Assembly (NCBI GenBank): GCA_002380945.1
Contig: DFWO01000176.1
Location: forward strand, 1-7,458
Source of the DNA: Methylococcaceae bacterium UBA4132
Lineage (GTDB): Bacteria; Pseudomonadota; Gammaproteobacteria; Methylococcales; Methylomonadaceae
Direction of reading: 5' to 3'
Length of the DNA stretch: 7,458 nucleotides
The notes below the pieces were generated by a model. The model saw only the letters and a list, made by a program, of their open reading frames with translations. It was not told the DNA's origin and ran no database searches. Both the position numbers and the translations under genes were made by a program. Every line of letters starts with the position of its first letter. Position 1 is the stretch's first letter. Below are positions 1 through 5,994 of this stretch, piece after piece.

Positions 1-81
1 TCTGTCAATGCGTAACTTCTAGTAATAACGAAGGAAATTGTTGGTGAGTTTATGGAAAAAGATACCAACTTATGTTTACAC

Positions 82-262
82 CGCAACTTTGTTAAACAAA
101 GTGCGAACTGCGGGTTGATAAAAGAACGTATTATGAGACGATTGATTAGCTGAGCAAAGGGAAGCGTATGGCAACCCTATTCATCTAGTTGATGGAAATG
201 TCCGCCTTAGGCGTAGCCATGTAAAAAATGGCACATATTTGTTTTGGTGTTTTAAAACACCA
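82..262. repeat. Cluster of four short inverted repeats
   Basis: Four dyads lie within 180 bases. ACTTTGTT-A-AACAAAGT is at 86-102, and CGCA/TGCG at 82-85 and 102-105 can extend it if base 86 is bulged. CGCCT-T-AGGCG is at 203-213. GCCAT, 7 bases, ATGGC is at 216-232. TGGTGTTTTAAAACACCA, a perfect 18 bp palindrome, is at 245-262. They overlap the broken coding-like remnant. They could be protein-binding sites, RNA hairpins or the residue of a small mobile element. No terminal repeats or target duplication are visible that would identify an element. Confidence 0.5.
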
Positions 263-302
263 GCAACCTTATCAACTACAATCGACTTAAATTTCGCTGG
301 TG
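254..302 (-). terminator. Possible terminator of the ygfB-pepP-ubiH operon
   Basis: Read on the minus strand, 16 bases after the ubiH stop, CACCAGC (302-296) can pair with GCTGGTG (264-258). The second arm is followed directly by TTTT (257-254). The arm is GC-containing and the T run is in the right place, but the loop of 31 bases is long and the T run is short. The second arm also belongs to the 18 bp palindrome at 245-262. This is weak evidence for intrinsic termination. Confidence 0.22.
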
Positions 303-317
303 GTTGATTTGGAGAGA

Positions 318-1499
318 TTAATTGCCCAACCCCATCGCATAACAGCTCAGCAATGATTTGGCTTTGGGAATATGATCCAATACAGCCAAGCCAATGTTTC
401 TAGCGGCGGCGAGTGGTAGCCAATCATTAGAAAAAATGCGTATCACGTTATTGGTGAAATTAATCACTAGGTCATGGTCTTTTTGTCTAGCCATGCTATA
501 ACGGCTTAAAAAATCCTCTGCACCAATGTCGTTACCCGCTTGGTGCTGGGTGATGAGCATTTGGGCTAACTGCACGACATCGCGTAAACCTAAATTAAAG
601 CCTTGCCCTGCGACGGGGTGTAGTTGATGGACAGCATTGCCAATAATCACTGCACGGTTGGCTTGCATTTTTTCAGCGCGTATTAGTGATAATGGAAAAG
701 ACCGCCGTGGTGCGTTTAGGCTGAGTTTGCCTAGTTTGTAGCCAAAACAGTTCTGTAATTCGGCGAGAAAATCCGCTTCGCTGCTTTGCATTAGAGCTTT
801 TGCATCGTCAGTGGTGCGTGTCCACACGACCGCGCATTGGTTATTTGCCATGGGTAATAAGGCTAAAGGACCTGAGGCGGTAAAGCGTTCAAAGGCGGTA
901 TTTTTATGGGCAAGTGTCGATTGTACGGTGGTGACTAAGGCGGTTTGACCGTATTCAGTTATGTGCTGACCGATGTTCAACAGTTGTCGAATGGATGATT
1001 GTCCGCCATCTGCTCCCACCAATAATTTAGCCGTGAGTGTTATTGATTCCTCGCCTTGTTGAATACTGACATAGGTTTTATCAGCATCGGATGTTAAGCC
1101 GACCACTCGCGCTGGGCATATCTGCAAGGTATCAGTGTTTGCTACCAATTGCGCAACGTGGGTTTCAATGTCTCGCGCGGTAATCACATAACCGAGTGCA
1201 TCAACCTGTTCTTTGTCTGCACTGAGGCGAGTTTTGCCAAAATGCCCTTTATCTGAAATATGGATATGTTTGATGGCGGTTGCTACATGATGTATGCCTT
1301 GCCACGCATCTAATGTGTCTAGTTGTTGCACTGTACCCGCCGCGAGTGCCAAGGCACGGTCGCCAGCGGGGGAATTAGCGAGTTGTTCGGGTGTATTGGC
1401 TTCGATAATGGCACAGCGTAGTCTTGTGTCCTTTAATGCTAGTGCGAGGCAGTTACCTGCCAGTCCACCGCCCACAATGATTAAGTCATAATCGTGCAT
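318..1499 (-). CDS. ubiH: UbiH/COQ6-family FAD-dependent hydroxylase of ubiquinone synthesis
   Basis: This is a 393-residue flavoprotein monooxygenase, close to the 392 residues of E. coli UbiH. Seen: the N-terminal FAD dinucleotide fold with GGGLAG at residues 10-15 and the ribose-binding Glu33 in IIEAN; the GADG motif at 162-165; and the family hallmark GNAVHQLHPVAGQG at 287-300 followed by FNLGLRD. Family knowledge: UbiH hydroxylates the aromatic ring of the octaprenyl quinone precursor using FAD, NAD(P)H and O2, in the membrane-associated Ubi complex. The paralogues UbiI, UbiF and UbiM share these motifs, so the ring position modified cannot be read from motifs. UbiH is favoured by position directly after pepP. 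Its ATG overlaps the pepP stop by one base (TAATG), which indicates translational coupling; GCAGG lies about 7-8 bases upstream. Confidence 0.9.
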   Translation of the reverse strand: MHDYDLIIVGGGLAGNCLALALKDTRLRCAIIEANTPEQLANSPAGDRALALAAGTVQQLDTLDAWQGIHHVATAIKHIHISDKGHFGKTRLSADKEQVDALGYVITARDIETHVAQLVANTDTLQICPARVVGLTSDADKTYVSIQQGEESITLTAKLLVGADGGQSSIRQLLNIGQHITEYGQTALVTTVQSTLAHKNTAFERFTASGPLALLPMANNQCAVVWTRTTDDAKALMQSSEADFLAELQNCFGYKLGKLSLNAPRRSFPLSLIRAEKMQANRAVIIGNAVHQLHPVAGQGFNLGLRDVVQLAQMLITQHQAGNDIGAEDFLSRYSMARQKDHDLVINFTNNVIRIFSNDWLPLAAARNIGLAVLDHIPKAKSLLSCYAMGLGN

Positions 1500-2809
1500 T
1501 AGCGTGCCTGCATTAAGCGTTCAATATCTGCGATAGTTTTCGGCACATCACAGGTTAATACTTCGTGACCGTCAGTAGTGACTAAAATATCGTCTTCAAT
1601 GCGTATGCCGATACCTCGCCATTGTTCATCCACGGTTTTACAGTCGCAGGGAATATACAAGCCTGGTTCGATAGTCAGTACCATACCACGCTCTAATAAT
1701 CGCCATTCTTGATTGATTTTGTAATCGCCGACATCGTGAACATCCATGCCTAACCAATGCCCAATGCGGTGCATATAAAATTGTTTGTATTTTTCATTTT
1801 TAATCAGTGTTGCCACTCTGCCTTTCAGTAGACCTAAGGAGACTAGCCCTTTGGTGAGAACAGTAACGGAGGCTTCATGGGCGAGCTGCATGGATTGCTT
1901 GGGTTTGATTTCGTTAATGGCGGCTAATTGGGCATCCAGTACCAATTGATACAGTTGTTTTTGCGGTTCGCTAAAATGACCAGAGACAGGGTAGGTGCGA
2001 GTAATATCGGCGGCATAGTGGTCACACTCTGCACCTGCATCGACCAATAATAACTCGCCATTTTTTAATTTTGCGGAGTTTTCGGTGTAATGCAGCGTAC
2101 AGGCATTTTTGCCACTGGCAACGATAGACGGGTAAGCGACAGCACGCAGACCATCTTGTAAAAAGTGGTTGATGATTTCGGCTTCAATTTGATATTCGTA
2201 CAAGCCTGCTTTGCATTTTTGCATGGCTTTAACGTGTGCAGCGGCTGAAACGGTCGCCGCACGGCGCATTAACTTTAATTCCTCAGCACTTTTGAATAAG
2301 CGCATTTCATGTAGAATATGTTCTAATGAGACTAATTCACCTGGCGCATTAACGCCTGTGCGTGATTGCCGCCGAATGTGATTAATCCAATCTAATAATT
2401 TATGGTCTAACTCTGAATCACGCCCCATTGGATAAAACACTTTGGTTTTGTTTTCCAGCATCCCCGGCAGAATGTCATTTAAATCTTCAATAGGAAAGGA
2501 ATCATCCGCCGCAAAATGCGTAGTCGCGCCTTCTAATCCTGCGTGCGCACCTTCCCACAAGGCTTTTTTCTCATCAAATTCACGGCAAAATAGAATGTAT
2601 TCGCCTTGTTCGCGCTCAGGAATAAACACCGCTAAAGAATCGGGTTCATTAAAGCCCGTCAGATAATAAAAGTCGCTATCTTGGCGAAAGGGATAATTAA
2701 CATCCCGATTGCGGGTGTGAGTTGATGCACTGCCGATGAGTGCCAGATTGCCTTTACCAATGCGCTGCATGAGTTGTTTACGGCGTTTTTTAAATTCACT
2801 TTGTTTCAT
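1499..2809 (-). CDS. pepP: Xaa-Pro aminopeptidase (aminopeptidase P II, M24B)
   Basis: This is a 436-residue cytoplasmic metallopeptidase that removes an N-terminal residue preceding proline; E. coli PepP has 441 residues. An N-terminal creatinase-like domain (about 1-170) includes the DSDFYYLTGFNEP segment at 44-56. The C-terminal pita-bread catalytic domain follows. All five dinuclear metal ligands are visible: Asp257 in LLLVDAGAE, Asp268 in ADITRT, His351 in HRIGHWLG, Glu381 in TIEPGLY and Glu405 in GIRIEDD. His240 in TLHYTEN is in the position of an active-site His. It lies between ygfB (11-base gap) and ubiH (1-base overlap), the conserved gammaproteobacterial order. The gene appears intact and there is no reason to doubt the assignment. 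Confidence 0.97.
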   Translation of the reverse strand: MKQSEFKKRRKQLMQRIGKGNLALIGSASTHTRNRDVNYPFRQDSDFYYLTGFNEPDSLAVFIPEREQGEYILFCREFDEKKALWEGAHAGLEGATTHFAADDSFPIEDLNDILPGMLENKTKVFYPMGRDSELDHKLLDWINHIRRQSRTGVNAPGELVSLEHILHEMRLFKSAEELKLMRRAATVSAAAHVKAMQKCKAGLYEYQIEAEIINHFLQDGLRAVAYPSIVASGKNACTLHYTENSAKLKNGELLLVDAGAECDHYAADITRTYPVSGHFSEPQKQLYQLVLDAQLAAINEIKPKQSMQLAHEASVTVLTKGLVSLGLLKGRVATLIKNEKYKQFYMHRIGHWLGMDVHDVGDYKINQEWRLLERGMVLTIEPGLYIPCDCKTVDEQWRGIGIRIEDDILVTTDGHEVLTCDVPKTIADIERLMQAR

Positions 2810-2820
2810 GGTGTTCAGTC

Positions 2821-3345
2821 TTAGTGGTCAGTAGTATGACTTAACTCATCGCGTAGCAGTAACACGGCTGTGCGTAGATATTCCGTTAATTCCATCAGAG
2901 CAACTTTATCTTCTTCATTTTCCTCTCCCTCTGCAACGTCAGCATCCAACTTAGTAAATTCGATAATGTCTTTTAAGATGTCGTGCGCATCTCGTGAGCA
3001 ATTAGCCTTAGCAACGGCAGAGCCTATGCCAAATAAAAATCCCTGACACCAGCTTCTTAATGCAGAAATTTGTTCATTTAGCGGGGTTTCGTCATCGGGT
3101 AAGAATAAATCAAATGTAAATTCGTCACCTGCTAATAATCGCCGTGTTTCATCAAATAAGTTGACTAACAAGCGTTGTTGTTCATCTGCGATAGTGGAGG
3201 TATCAAGCAGTAATTCGTTTAGCCAATAGTGACTATCAGTTTTCTCATTGGCACATAATAGACCTGTTGCTATGCCATGTGCTTCAGCCGCACAAAAATC
3301 CGTGTTGTTTTCTACAAGTATTGCGTTAATTATTGGGTAAGCCAT
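2821..3345 (-). CDS. ygfB: UPF0149 family protein YgfB
   Basis: This is a 174-residue acidic, mostly helical protein, somewhat shorter than E. coli YgfB (192). Recognisable family features are the N-terminal AEAHGIATGLLCA segment (about 20-32), the central LFLPDDETPLNEQISALRSW followed by CQGFLFGIG, and the C-terminal VALMELTEYLRTAVLLLRDEL. The biochemical role is unknown. In Pseudomonas aeruginosa, YgfB has been linked to repression of the amidase gene ampDh3 through the antiterminator AlpA; whether that applies here cannot be seen. It is the first gene of the minus-strand operon with pepP and ubiH. The ATG at 3345-3343 has only a weak ribosome binding site (AGTGAC). No upstream alternative start was evident. 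Confidence 0.9.
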   Translation of the reverse strand: MAYPIINAILVENNTDFCAAEAHGIATGLLCANEKTDSHYWLNELLLDTSTIADEQQRLLVNLFDETRRLLAGDEFTFDLFLPDDETPLNEQISALRSWCQGFLFGIGSAVAKANCSRDAHDILKDIIEFTKLDADVAEGEENEEDKVALMELTEYLRTAVLLLRDELSHTTDH

Positions 3346-3533
3346 AATAATGTCACTATCGCTAAACTAAAAATAGTGCTTATGCTACCATTGATTGTTA
3401 GTGATGCTAAAAATTGTTAAATTTGCTTGTGTAACAACTTATTTGAATCATATCAAAATGCATCACCCACTCTCATGCTACCAACTTTATTGAAAATATT
3501 AGCTATCACATTTACTGTAATTCAATCATCACC
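3346..3533. promoter_or_regulatory. Divergent promoter region between ygfB and the zapB-like gene
   Basis: These 188 AT-rich bases separate two divergent transcription units, so promoters for both must lie here or nearby. On the plus strand, TTGAAA (3490-3495), 17 bases, TACTGT (3513-3518) is the best-spaced sigma70-like pair, but the -10 matches poorly (3 of 6). A dyad TTGTTA-N12-TAACAA at 3414-3437 could be an operator. ATGCTACCA occurs twice, at 3382-3390 and 3475-3483. No single promoter is convincing; the location is inferred from gene layout. Confidence 0.4.
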
Positions 3534-3755
3534 ATGACACAAACACACTCATCGTTAGAATTAAAAGACCTCGAAGATAAGCTAGATAAACTTATCGCGC
3601 AATACCAGTCAGTAAAAAATGAAAATAATTCACTGAAAAGCAAGCAAGAAGTGCTGGTGATGGAAAAAGCCAAATTACTCGAAAAAACCACACTAGCAAG
3701 AACCCGCGTTGAAGCAATGATTACTCGTCTAAAAGAAATGGAGCAAGGCTCATGA
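3534..3755 (+). CDS. ZapB-like coiled-coil protein (TIGR02449 type)
   Basis: This is a 73-residue, highly charged protein predicted to be one continuous coiled coil from about residue 8 to 70 (LKDLEDKLDKLIAQYQSVKN, then LKSKQEVLVMEKAKLLEKT and TRVEAMITRLKEME). Leucine or similar residues fall in heptad spacing. Its size, heptads and position just before zapA match the TIGR02449 small family seen in many Gammaproteobacteria, resembling the cell-division factor ZapB. The inferred role is to partner ZapA and bundle or position FtsZ filaments at midcell. The stop codon overlaps the zapA start (ATGA), so translation is coupled. The ATG at 3534 has no good ribosome binding site; no better start is seen. 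It is not a clear orthologue of E. coli ZapB, so no symbol is given. Confidence 0.8.
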   Translation: MTQTHSSLELKDLEDKLDKLIAQYQSVKNENNSLKSKQEVLVMEKAKLLEKTTLARTRVEAMITRLKEMEQGS

Positions 3756-4054
3756 GTCAAAAACCCCAGCCCGTATCTCTAACCATTATGGGCAAAGAAT
3801 ACAAAATTGTTTGTGAACCCGATGAACAAGACGATTTAATTCGTTCAGCGCAACAGCTTGATGCGCAAATGCGTAAAATGCGTGATGCAGGTAAAGTCAG
3901 TGGCTCTGACCGTATCGCGGTGATGGCGGCTCTTAACTTAGCCCATGAACTACAGTTAATGAAAACTCAAAATGCCTTGCTCAATCGAAATTTAAATGAA
4001 TGTTTGGCAAGAATGAATCAAAAAATAGAAAACGTTTTAGAAAAAAAGTCCTAA
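3752..4054 (+). CDS. zapA: Cell division protein ZapA
   Basis: This is a 100-residue FtsZ-associated protein that crosslinks and stabilises the Z ring. The N-terminal globular domain carries the typical VSLTIMGKEYKIVCEPDEQD (8-27), followed by the helix LIRSAQQLDAQMRKMRDAG. The conserved DRIAVMAALNLAHELQ (about 51-66) leads into a C-terminal coiled coil (about 67-98) that dimerises and tetramerises in the family. Length matches known ZapA (about 100-109). The start overlaps the previous stop (ATGA), with an AAGG in the preceding codons acting as ribosome binding site. The 6S RNA gene begins about 17 bases after the stop, as in E. coli. Confidence 0.95.
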   Translation: MSQKPQPVSLTIMGKEYKIVCEPDEQDDLIRSAQQLDAQMRKMRDAGKVSGSDRIAVMAALNLAHELQLMKTQNALLNRNLNECLARMNQKIENVLEKKS

Positions 4055-4066
4055 ACACGGTAAACT
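4037..4066 (+). promoter_or_regulatory. Possible 6S RNA promoter
   Basis: TAAACT at 4061-4066 matches the -10 consensus at 4 of 6 positions and sits about 5-8 bases before the expected 6S RNA 5' end. A poor -35 candidate, TTAGAA, is at 4037-4042 inside the zapA end, with an 18-base spacer. The location is supported by the RNA position more than by sequence. 6S RNA could also be processed from a longer zapA transcript. Confidence 0.35.
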
Positions 4067-4070
4067 ATGC

Positions 4071-4260
4071 GGGTATTTCCTGCCGCGTTCGAGGGTGTGC
4101 TGGGTGTTTCCTGAACCTGTATTAACCCTGGGAGCGAATATTTGTTATGGCGTGTATGCCCACCCGTTTGGGAAACCCGATTAACAAAAAGCGTTCCCAC
4201 TTGAACCTTCGGTTCAAGGACGAAAGCACATAACGGCGCAGGCGGGTTATACTTTCTTTC
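4071..4260 (+). ncRNA. ssrS: 6S RNA (SsrS)
   Basis: 6S RNA mimics an open promoter, binds sigma70 RNA polymerase and down-regulates transcription in stationary phase. Several helices support the call. CTTGAACC-TTC-GGTTCAAG at 4200-4218 is the conserved 3'-side hairpin (E. coli has CTTGAACC-AAG-GGTTCAAG). It is followed by GCGCAGGC near the 3' end, like E. coli GCCTGCGGCGGC. An apical stem pairs GGGAGCG (4130-4136) with CGTTCCC (4192-4198) and TTTGTTA (4141-4147) with TAACAAA (4182-4188). The closing stem pairs GTAT and CCTGC near the 5' end with GCAGG and ATAC near the 3' end. TCCTGAACC resembles the E. coli CCCTGAGCC on the 5' side of the central bubble. The location directly after zapA is the standard one. 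Ends are approximate to about 5 bases; a 72-codon opposite-strand reading frame here is only a shadow. Confidence 0.92.
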
Positions 4261-4283
4261 CATTACCATTATTATTTTTTGTC

Positions 4284-4310
4284 CACAAAAAGCACGAAAG
4301 GCACGAAAAA
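4284..4310. repeat. Tandem 9-bp repeat, three copies
   Basis: CACAAAAAG, CACGAAAGG and CACGAAAAA lie head to tail, sharing CAC-R-AAA. They sit in the 150-base gap between 6S RNA and the convergent acyltransferase gene. On the minus strand they read as CGTG alternating with T-rich steps. They are not coding. From memory, similar CACGAAA-phased stretches occur between genes in various environmental bacteria, but I cannot confirm copies elsewhere in this genome. Confidence 0.6.
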
Positions 4311-4312
4311 TA

Positions 4313-4344
4313 TTTACAGATGTTAGTCTGGCATATAATTGCCA
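4313..4344 (+). promoter_or_regulatory. Promoter-like TATAAT inside a small hairpin
   Basis: A perfect TATAAT at 4334-4339 is flanked by TGGCA (4329-4333) and TGCCA (4340-4344). TTTACA at 4313-4318 would be a 5-of-6 -35 box, but the spacer is 15 bases, shorter than the preferred 17. It points toward the 3' end of the convergent acyltransferase gene, where no plus-strand gene is evident. It could give an antisense or small RNA, or it could be chance in AT-rich DNA. Confidence 0.2.
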
Positions 4345-4410
4345 TCATGCTTCACCTTTGAAACTTCCAGCCTATTTCCCGATACACAGAGCTAGGTTTT
4401 CTATGGATAC

Positions 4411-5043
4411 TTAAGCATCAGTCACGATTACCGCTTGACGTTGTAAGTCACTCATCGTCTTTGCTAGTTTATCCATGAATACGGAACGACTACCTTCCCA
4501 ATGTAGCGGCTCACCAATAAACGCATCGACAAAAAACGGTACTAACAGTATTTCGCCTTTCGGTAAACTCTTACCAAGACCGTGAAAGAACACGGGAATA
4601 ACAGGTACATCGGGGCGTTCTCTTAATAAATGAGCAATACCGTTTTTCATCCTTCCCATTATTTCAGGTTCACCGCGCGTGCCTTCGGGGAAAATAATTA
4701 CAATCGAGTTATTATCTAATGCGTTAATAACAGCGGCAAAAACGTCATGACCTTTTTCCTTCATTCTACGATCAATCGGAATAATGCCTGCAATGTTCAG
4801 CGCGAACCATTTGATAAAGCGATTACACATAAAATAATCTGCTGCCGCGACAGGATGCACTTTATTAATCACGCTCAATGGAAATAACGACATCAATGCC
4901 ATTGTATCCAAATGGCTATTGTGATTTGCTACTATGATGGCCGCGCCTGATAACGGCAAATGCTCACGTCCTCTGGCATTAATCCCCAAGATTAATAACA
5001 CCAACGGCTTAACTATCAGTAGGAAGAACAGGCTACGCAACAT
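4411..5043 (-). CDS. PlsC-like 1-acyl-glycerol-3-phosphate acyltransferase family protein
   Basis: This is a 210-residue acyltransferase with an N-terminal hydrophobic segment (about 3-20) that would anchor it in the inner membrane. The four family motifs are present: NHNSHLD at 40-46 (catalytic His41 and Asp46 of HX4D), GIIPIDRR at 86-93, FPEGTRG at 118-124 (substrate phosphate binding), and VPVIPV at 146-151. Such enzymes transfer an acyl chain to position 2 of lysophosphatidic acid or another lysolipid; the actual acceptor is not visible. It is the last gene of the cassette, starting 9 bases after the stop of the phosphatidate cytidylyltransferase gene. Together they suggest local supply of phosphatidic acid for CDP-diacylglycerol. 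It is probably a paralogue of the housekeeping PlsC rather than plsC itself, so no symbol is given. Confidence 0.9.
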   Translation of the reverse strand: MLRSLFFLLIVKPLVLLILGINARGREHLPLSGAAIIVANHNSHLDTMALMSLFPLSVINKVHPVAAADYFMCNRFIKWFALNIAGIIPIDRRMKEKGHDVFAAVINALDNNSIVIIFPEGTRGEPEIMGRMKNGIAHLLRERPDVPVIPVFFHGLGKSLPKGEILLVPFFVDAFIGEPLHWEGSRSVFMDKLAKTMSDLQRQAVIVTDA

Positions 5044-5052
5044 TGACTTCGC

Positions 5053-5994
5053 CTAGTAATGTAGAAAATACACATAATGAAAAAACAGCGGTGCGGTATA
5101 AGTCAAACTATCCAACCTATCCAAAATGCCGCCGTGACCAGGAAGCAAACTGCCGCTGTCTTTCACGCCAATATCACGCTTCAACGCGGAAATCGTTACA
5201 TCCCCAACAAAACCACCTAAGCCAATCAACAGCCCTGCACCCAAGGCTTCATAACGTAACAACGGGGTTAAAAATGGCGCGAGTAATACGGCTAACACGG
5301 TGGTTGTGAACACGCCACCCAAAAAGCCCGCCACCGTTTTATTTGGGCTGACTTTTGGAGAAATTTTGCGTTTGCCCAAACTTTTGCCCCACAGATATTG
5401 CGCGACATCATTAATCTCGGTCAGAAATACCAAATAAATCAGCAAGCCCATTGTGCCACCAGCGGGATTGACCTCAGCGGGCAACACCAACATAAACGCG
5501 GCATGACTCAAGCCAAACACCGTTATCATCAAGCCCCAGTGTAGCGTACCGATGGCGCGTAAAAAGCCTTGGGTTTCGCCGATTAAAATCATCCGCATCG
5601 GCAAAAACAAAAAGACAAATACGGGAATAAAAATAATGAATAGCCCATACCGTGCCATCCACACCCAGTAGAACTGTATAGGAATGGCTAAATACGCCCA
5701 GAACAATACTCGATGATCAGCACGGCGTGTTGGCACTAACGATACATATTCTTTAAAGGCGAGAAAGCTAACCAAACCCAACACAATCACTGACACGGTA
5801 CGATTAAACAATACCGCGACTGCAAACACCGCAACAATCAGCCACCATGTTTTAATGCGTAAGCGCAATTCGGTATAGTTGCGTTCAGGTTTGGTACGAA
5901 CCAGCAAAATAGAGCTTAGACTGGCAATCGCAAGCAAGCCGCCAATCGCCATAAATGCGATTTGTACACTGACAGGTAAGCCGTTCCAATTCAT
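5053..5994 (-). CDS. ynbB: Phosphatidate cytidylyltransferase, YnbB-like (CdsA family)
   Basis: This is a 313-residue polytopic inner-membrane enzyme expected to make CDP-diacylglycerol from CTP and phosphatidic acid. The full CDP-diglyceride synthetase signature is present at 269-295: SALKR at its start, KDSGSLLPGHGG in the middle, DRLD at the end. EINDVAQYLWGKSLGK (about 193-208) and ISPKVSPNKTVAG (211-223) are the other family hallmarks. Several hydrophobic segments are visible, from about 10-32, 50-80, 98-135 and 150-172 onward, with more near 229-266. The ATG overlaps the stop of the CDP-alcohol phosphatidyltransferase gene (ATGA). Pairing with a YnbA-like partner, rather than with the housekeeping genes around cdsA, suggests a YnbB-type paralogue. 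That choice between YnbB and CdsA rests on context. Confidence 0.87.
   Translation of the reverse strand: MNWNGLPVSVQIAFMAIGGLLAIASLSSILLVRTKPERNYTELRLRIKTWWLIVAVFAVAVLFNRTVSVIVLGLVSFLAFKEYVSLVPTRRADHRVLFWAYLAIPIQFYWVWMARYGLFIIFIPVFVFLFLPMRMILIGETQGFLRAIGTLHWGLMITVFGLSHAAFMLVLPAEVNPAGGTMGLLIYLVFLTEINDVAQYLWGKSLGKRKISPKVSPNKTVAGFLGGVFTTTVLAVLLAPFLTPLLRYEALGAGLLIGLGGFVGDVTISALKRDIGVKDSGSLLPGHGGILDRLDSLTYTAPLFFHYVYFLHY

Larger units (their letters stand above)
52..307 (+). pseudogene. Frame-broken coding-like remnant, function unknown
   Basis: I do not recognise this gene. Two plus-strand open segments in adjacent frames read like pieces of one protein. The first starts at ATG 52 (open from 16) and stops at TGA 151-153. 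The second is open from 146 to TGA 305-307. A one-base shift near 146-153 would join ...KERIMRRLIS to ...EQREAYGNPIHLVDGNV. The joined product would be about 84 residues, basic, with no clear domain. A GGTGAG a few bases before ATG 52 could be a ribosome binding site. The second segment ends 10 bases before the stop of the convergent ubiH gene. It could be a decayed gene fragment or a chance reading of noncoding DNA; the evidence for coding is only that the residues look protein-like. Confidence 0.25.

Noticed and set aside
86..105. Integron attC-like site at the first palindrome
   Set aside because: The dyad has no recognisable pair of core sites with conserved GTT/AAC spacing, and there is no cassette or integrase nearby.
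2065..2666. Short frames on both strands inside pepP
   Set aside because: PepP is intact with all metal ligands in its own frame, so these are shadows.
3512..3760. 82-codon minus-strand frame opposite the zapB-like gene
   Set aside because: It is the reverse of an obvious heptad-repeat coding sequence, and the Ser/Phe-rich translation is typical of such a shadow.
4051..4269. 72-codon minus-strand open frame after zapA
   Set aside because: It lies over the 6S RNA gene, whose paired helices explain the sequence, and the translation resembles no family.
4284..4310. CRISPR-like array
   Set aside because: The units are 9 bp, directly adjacent and without spacers.
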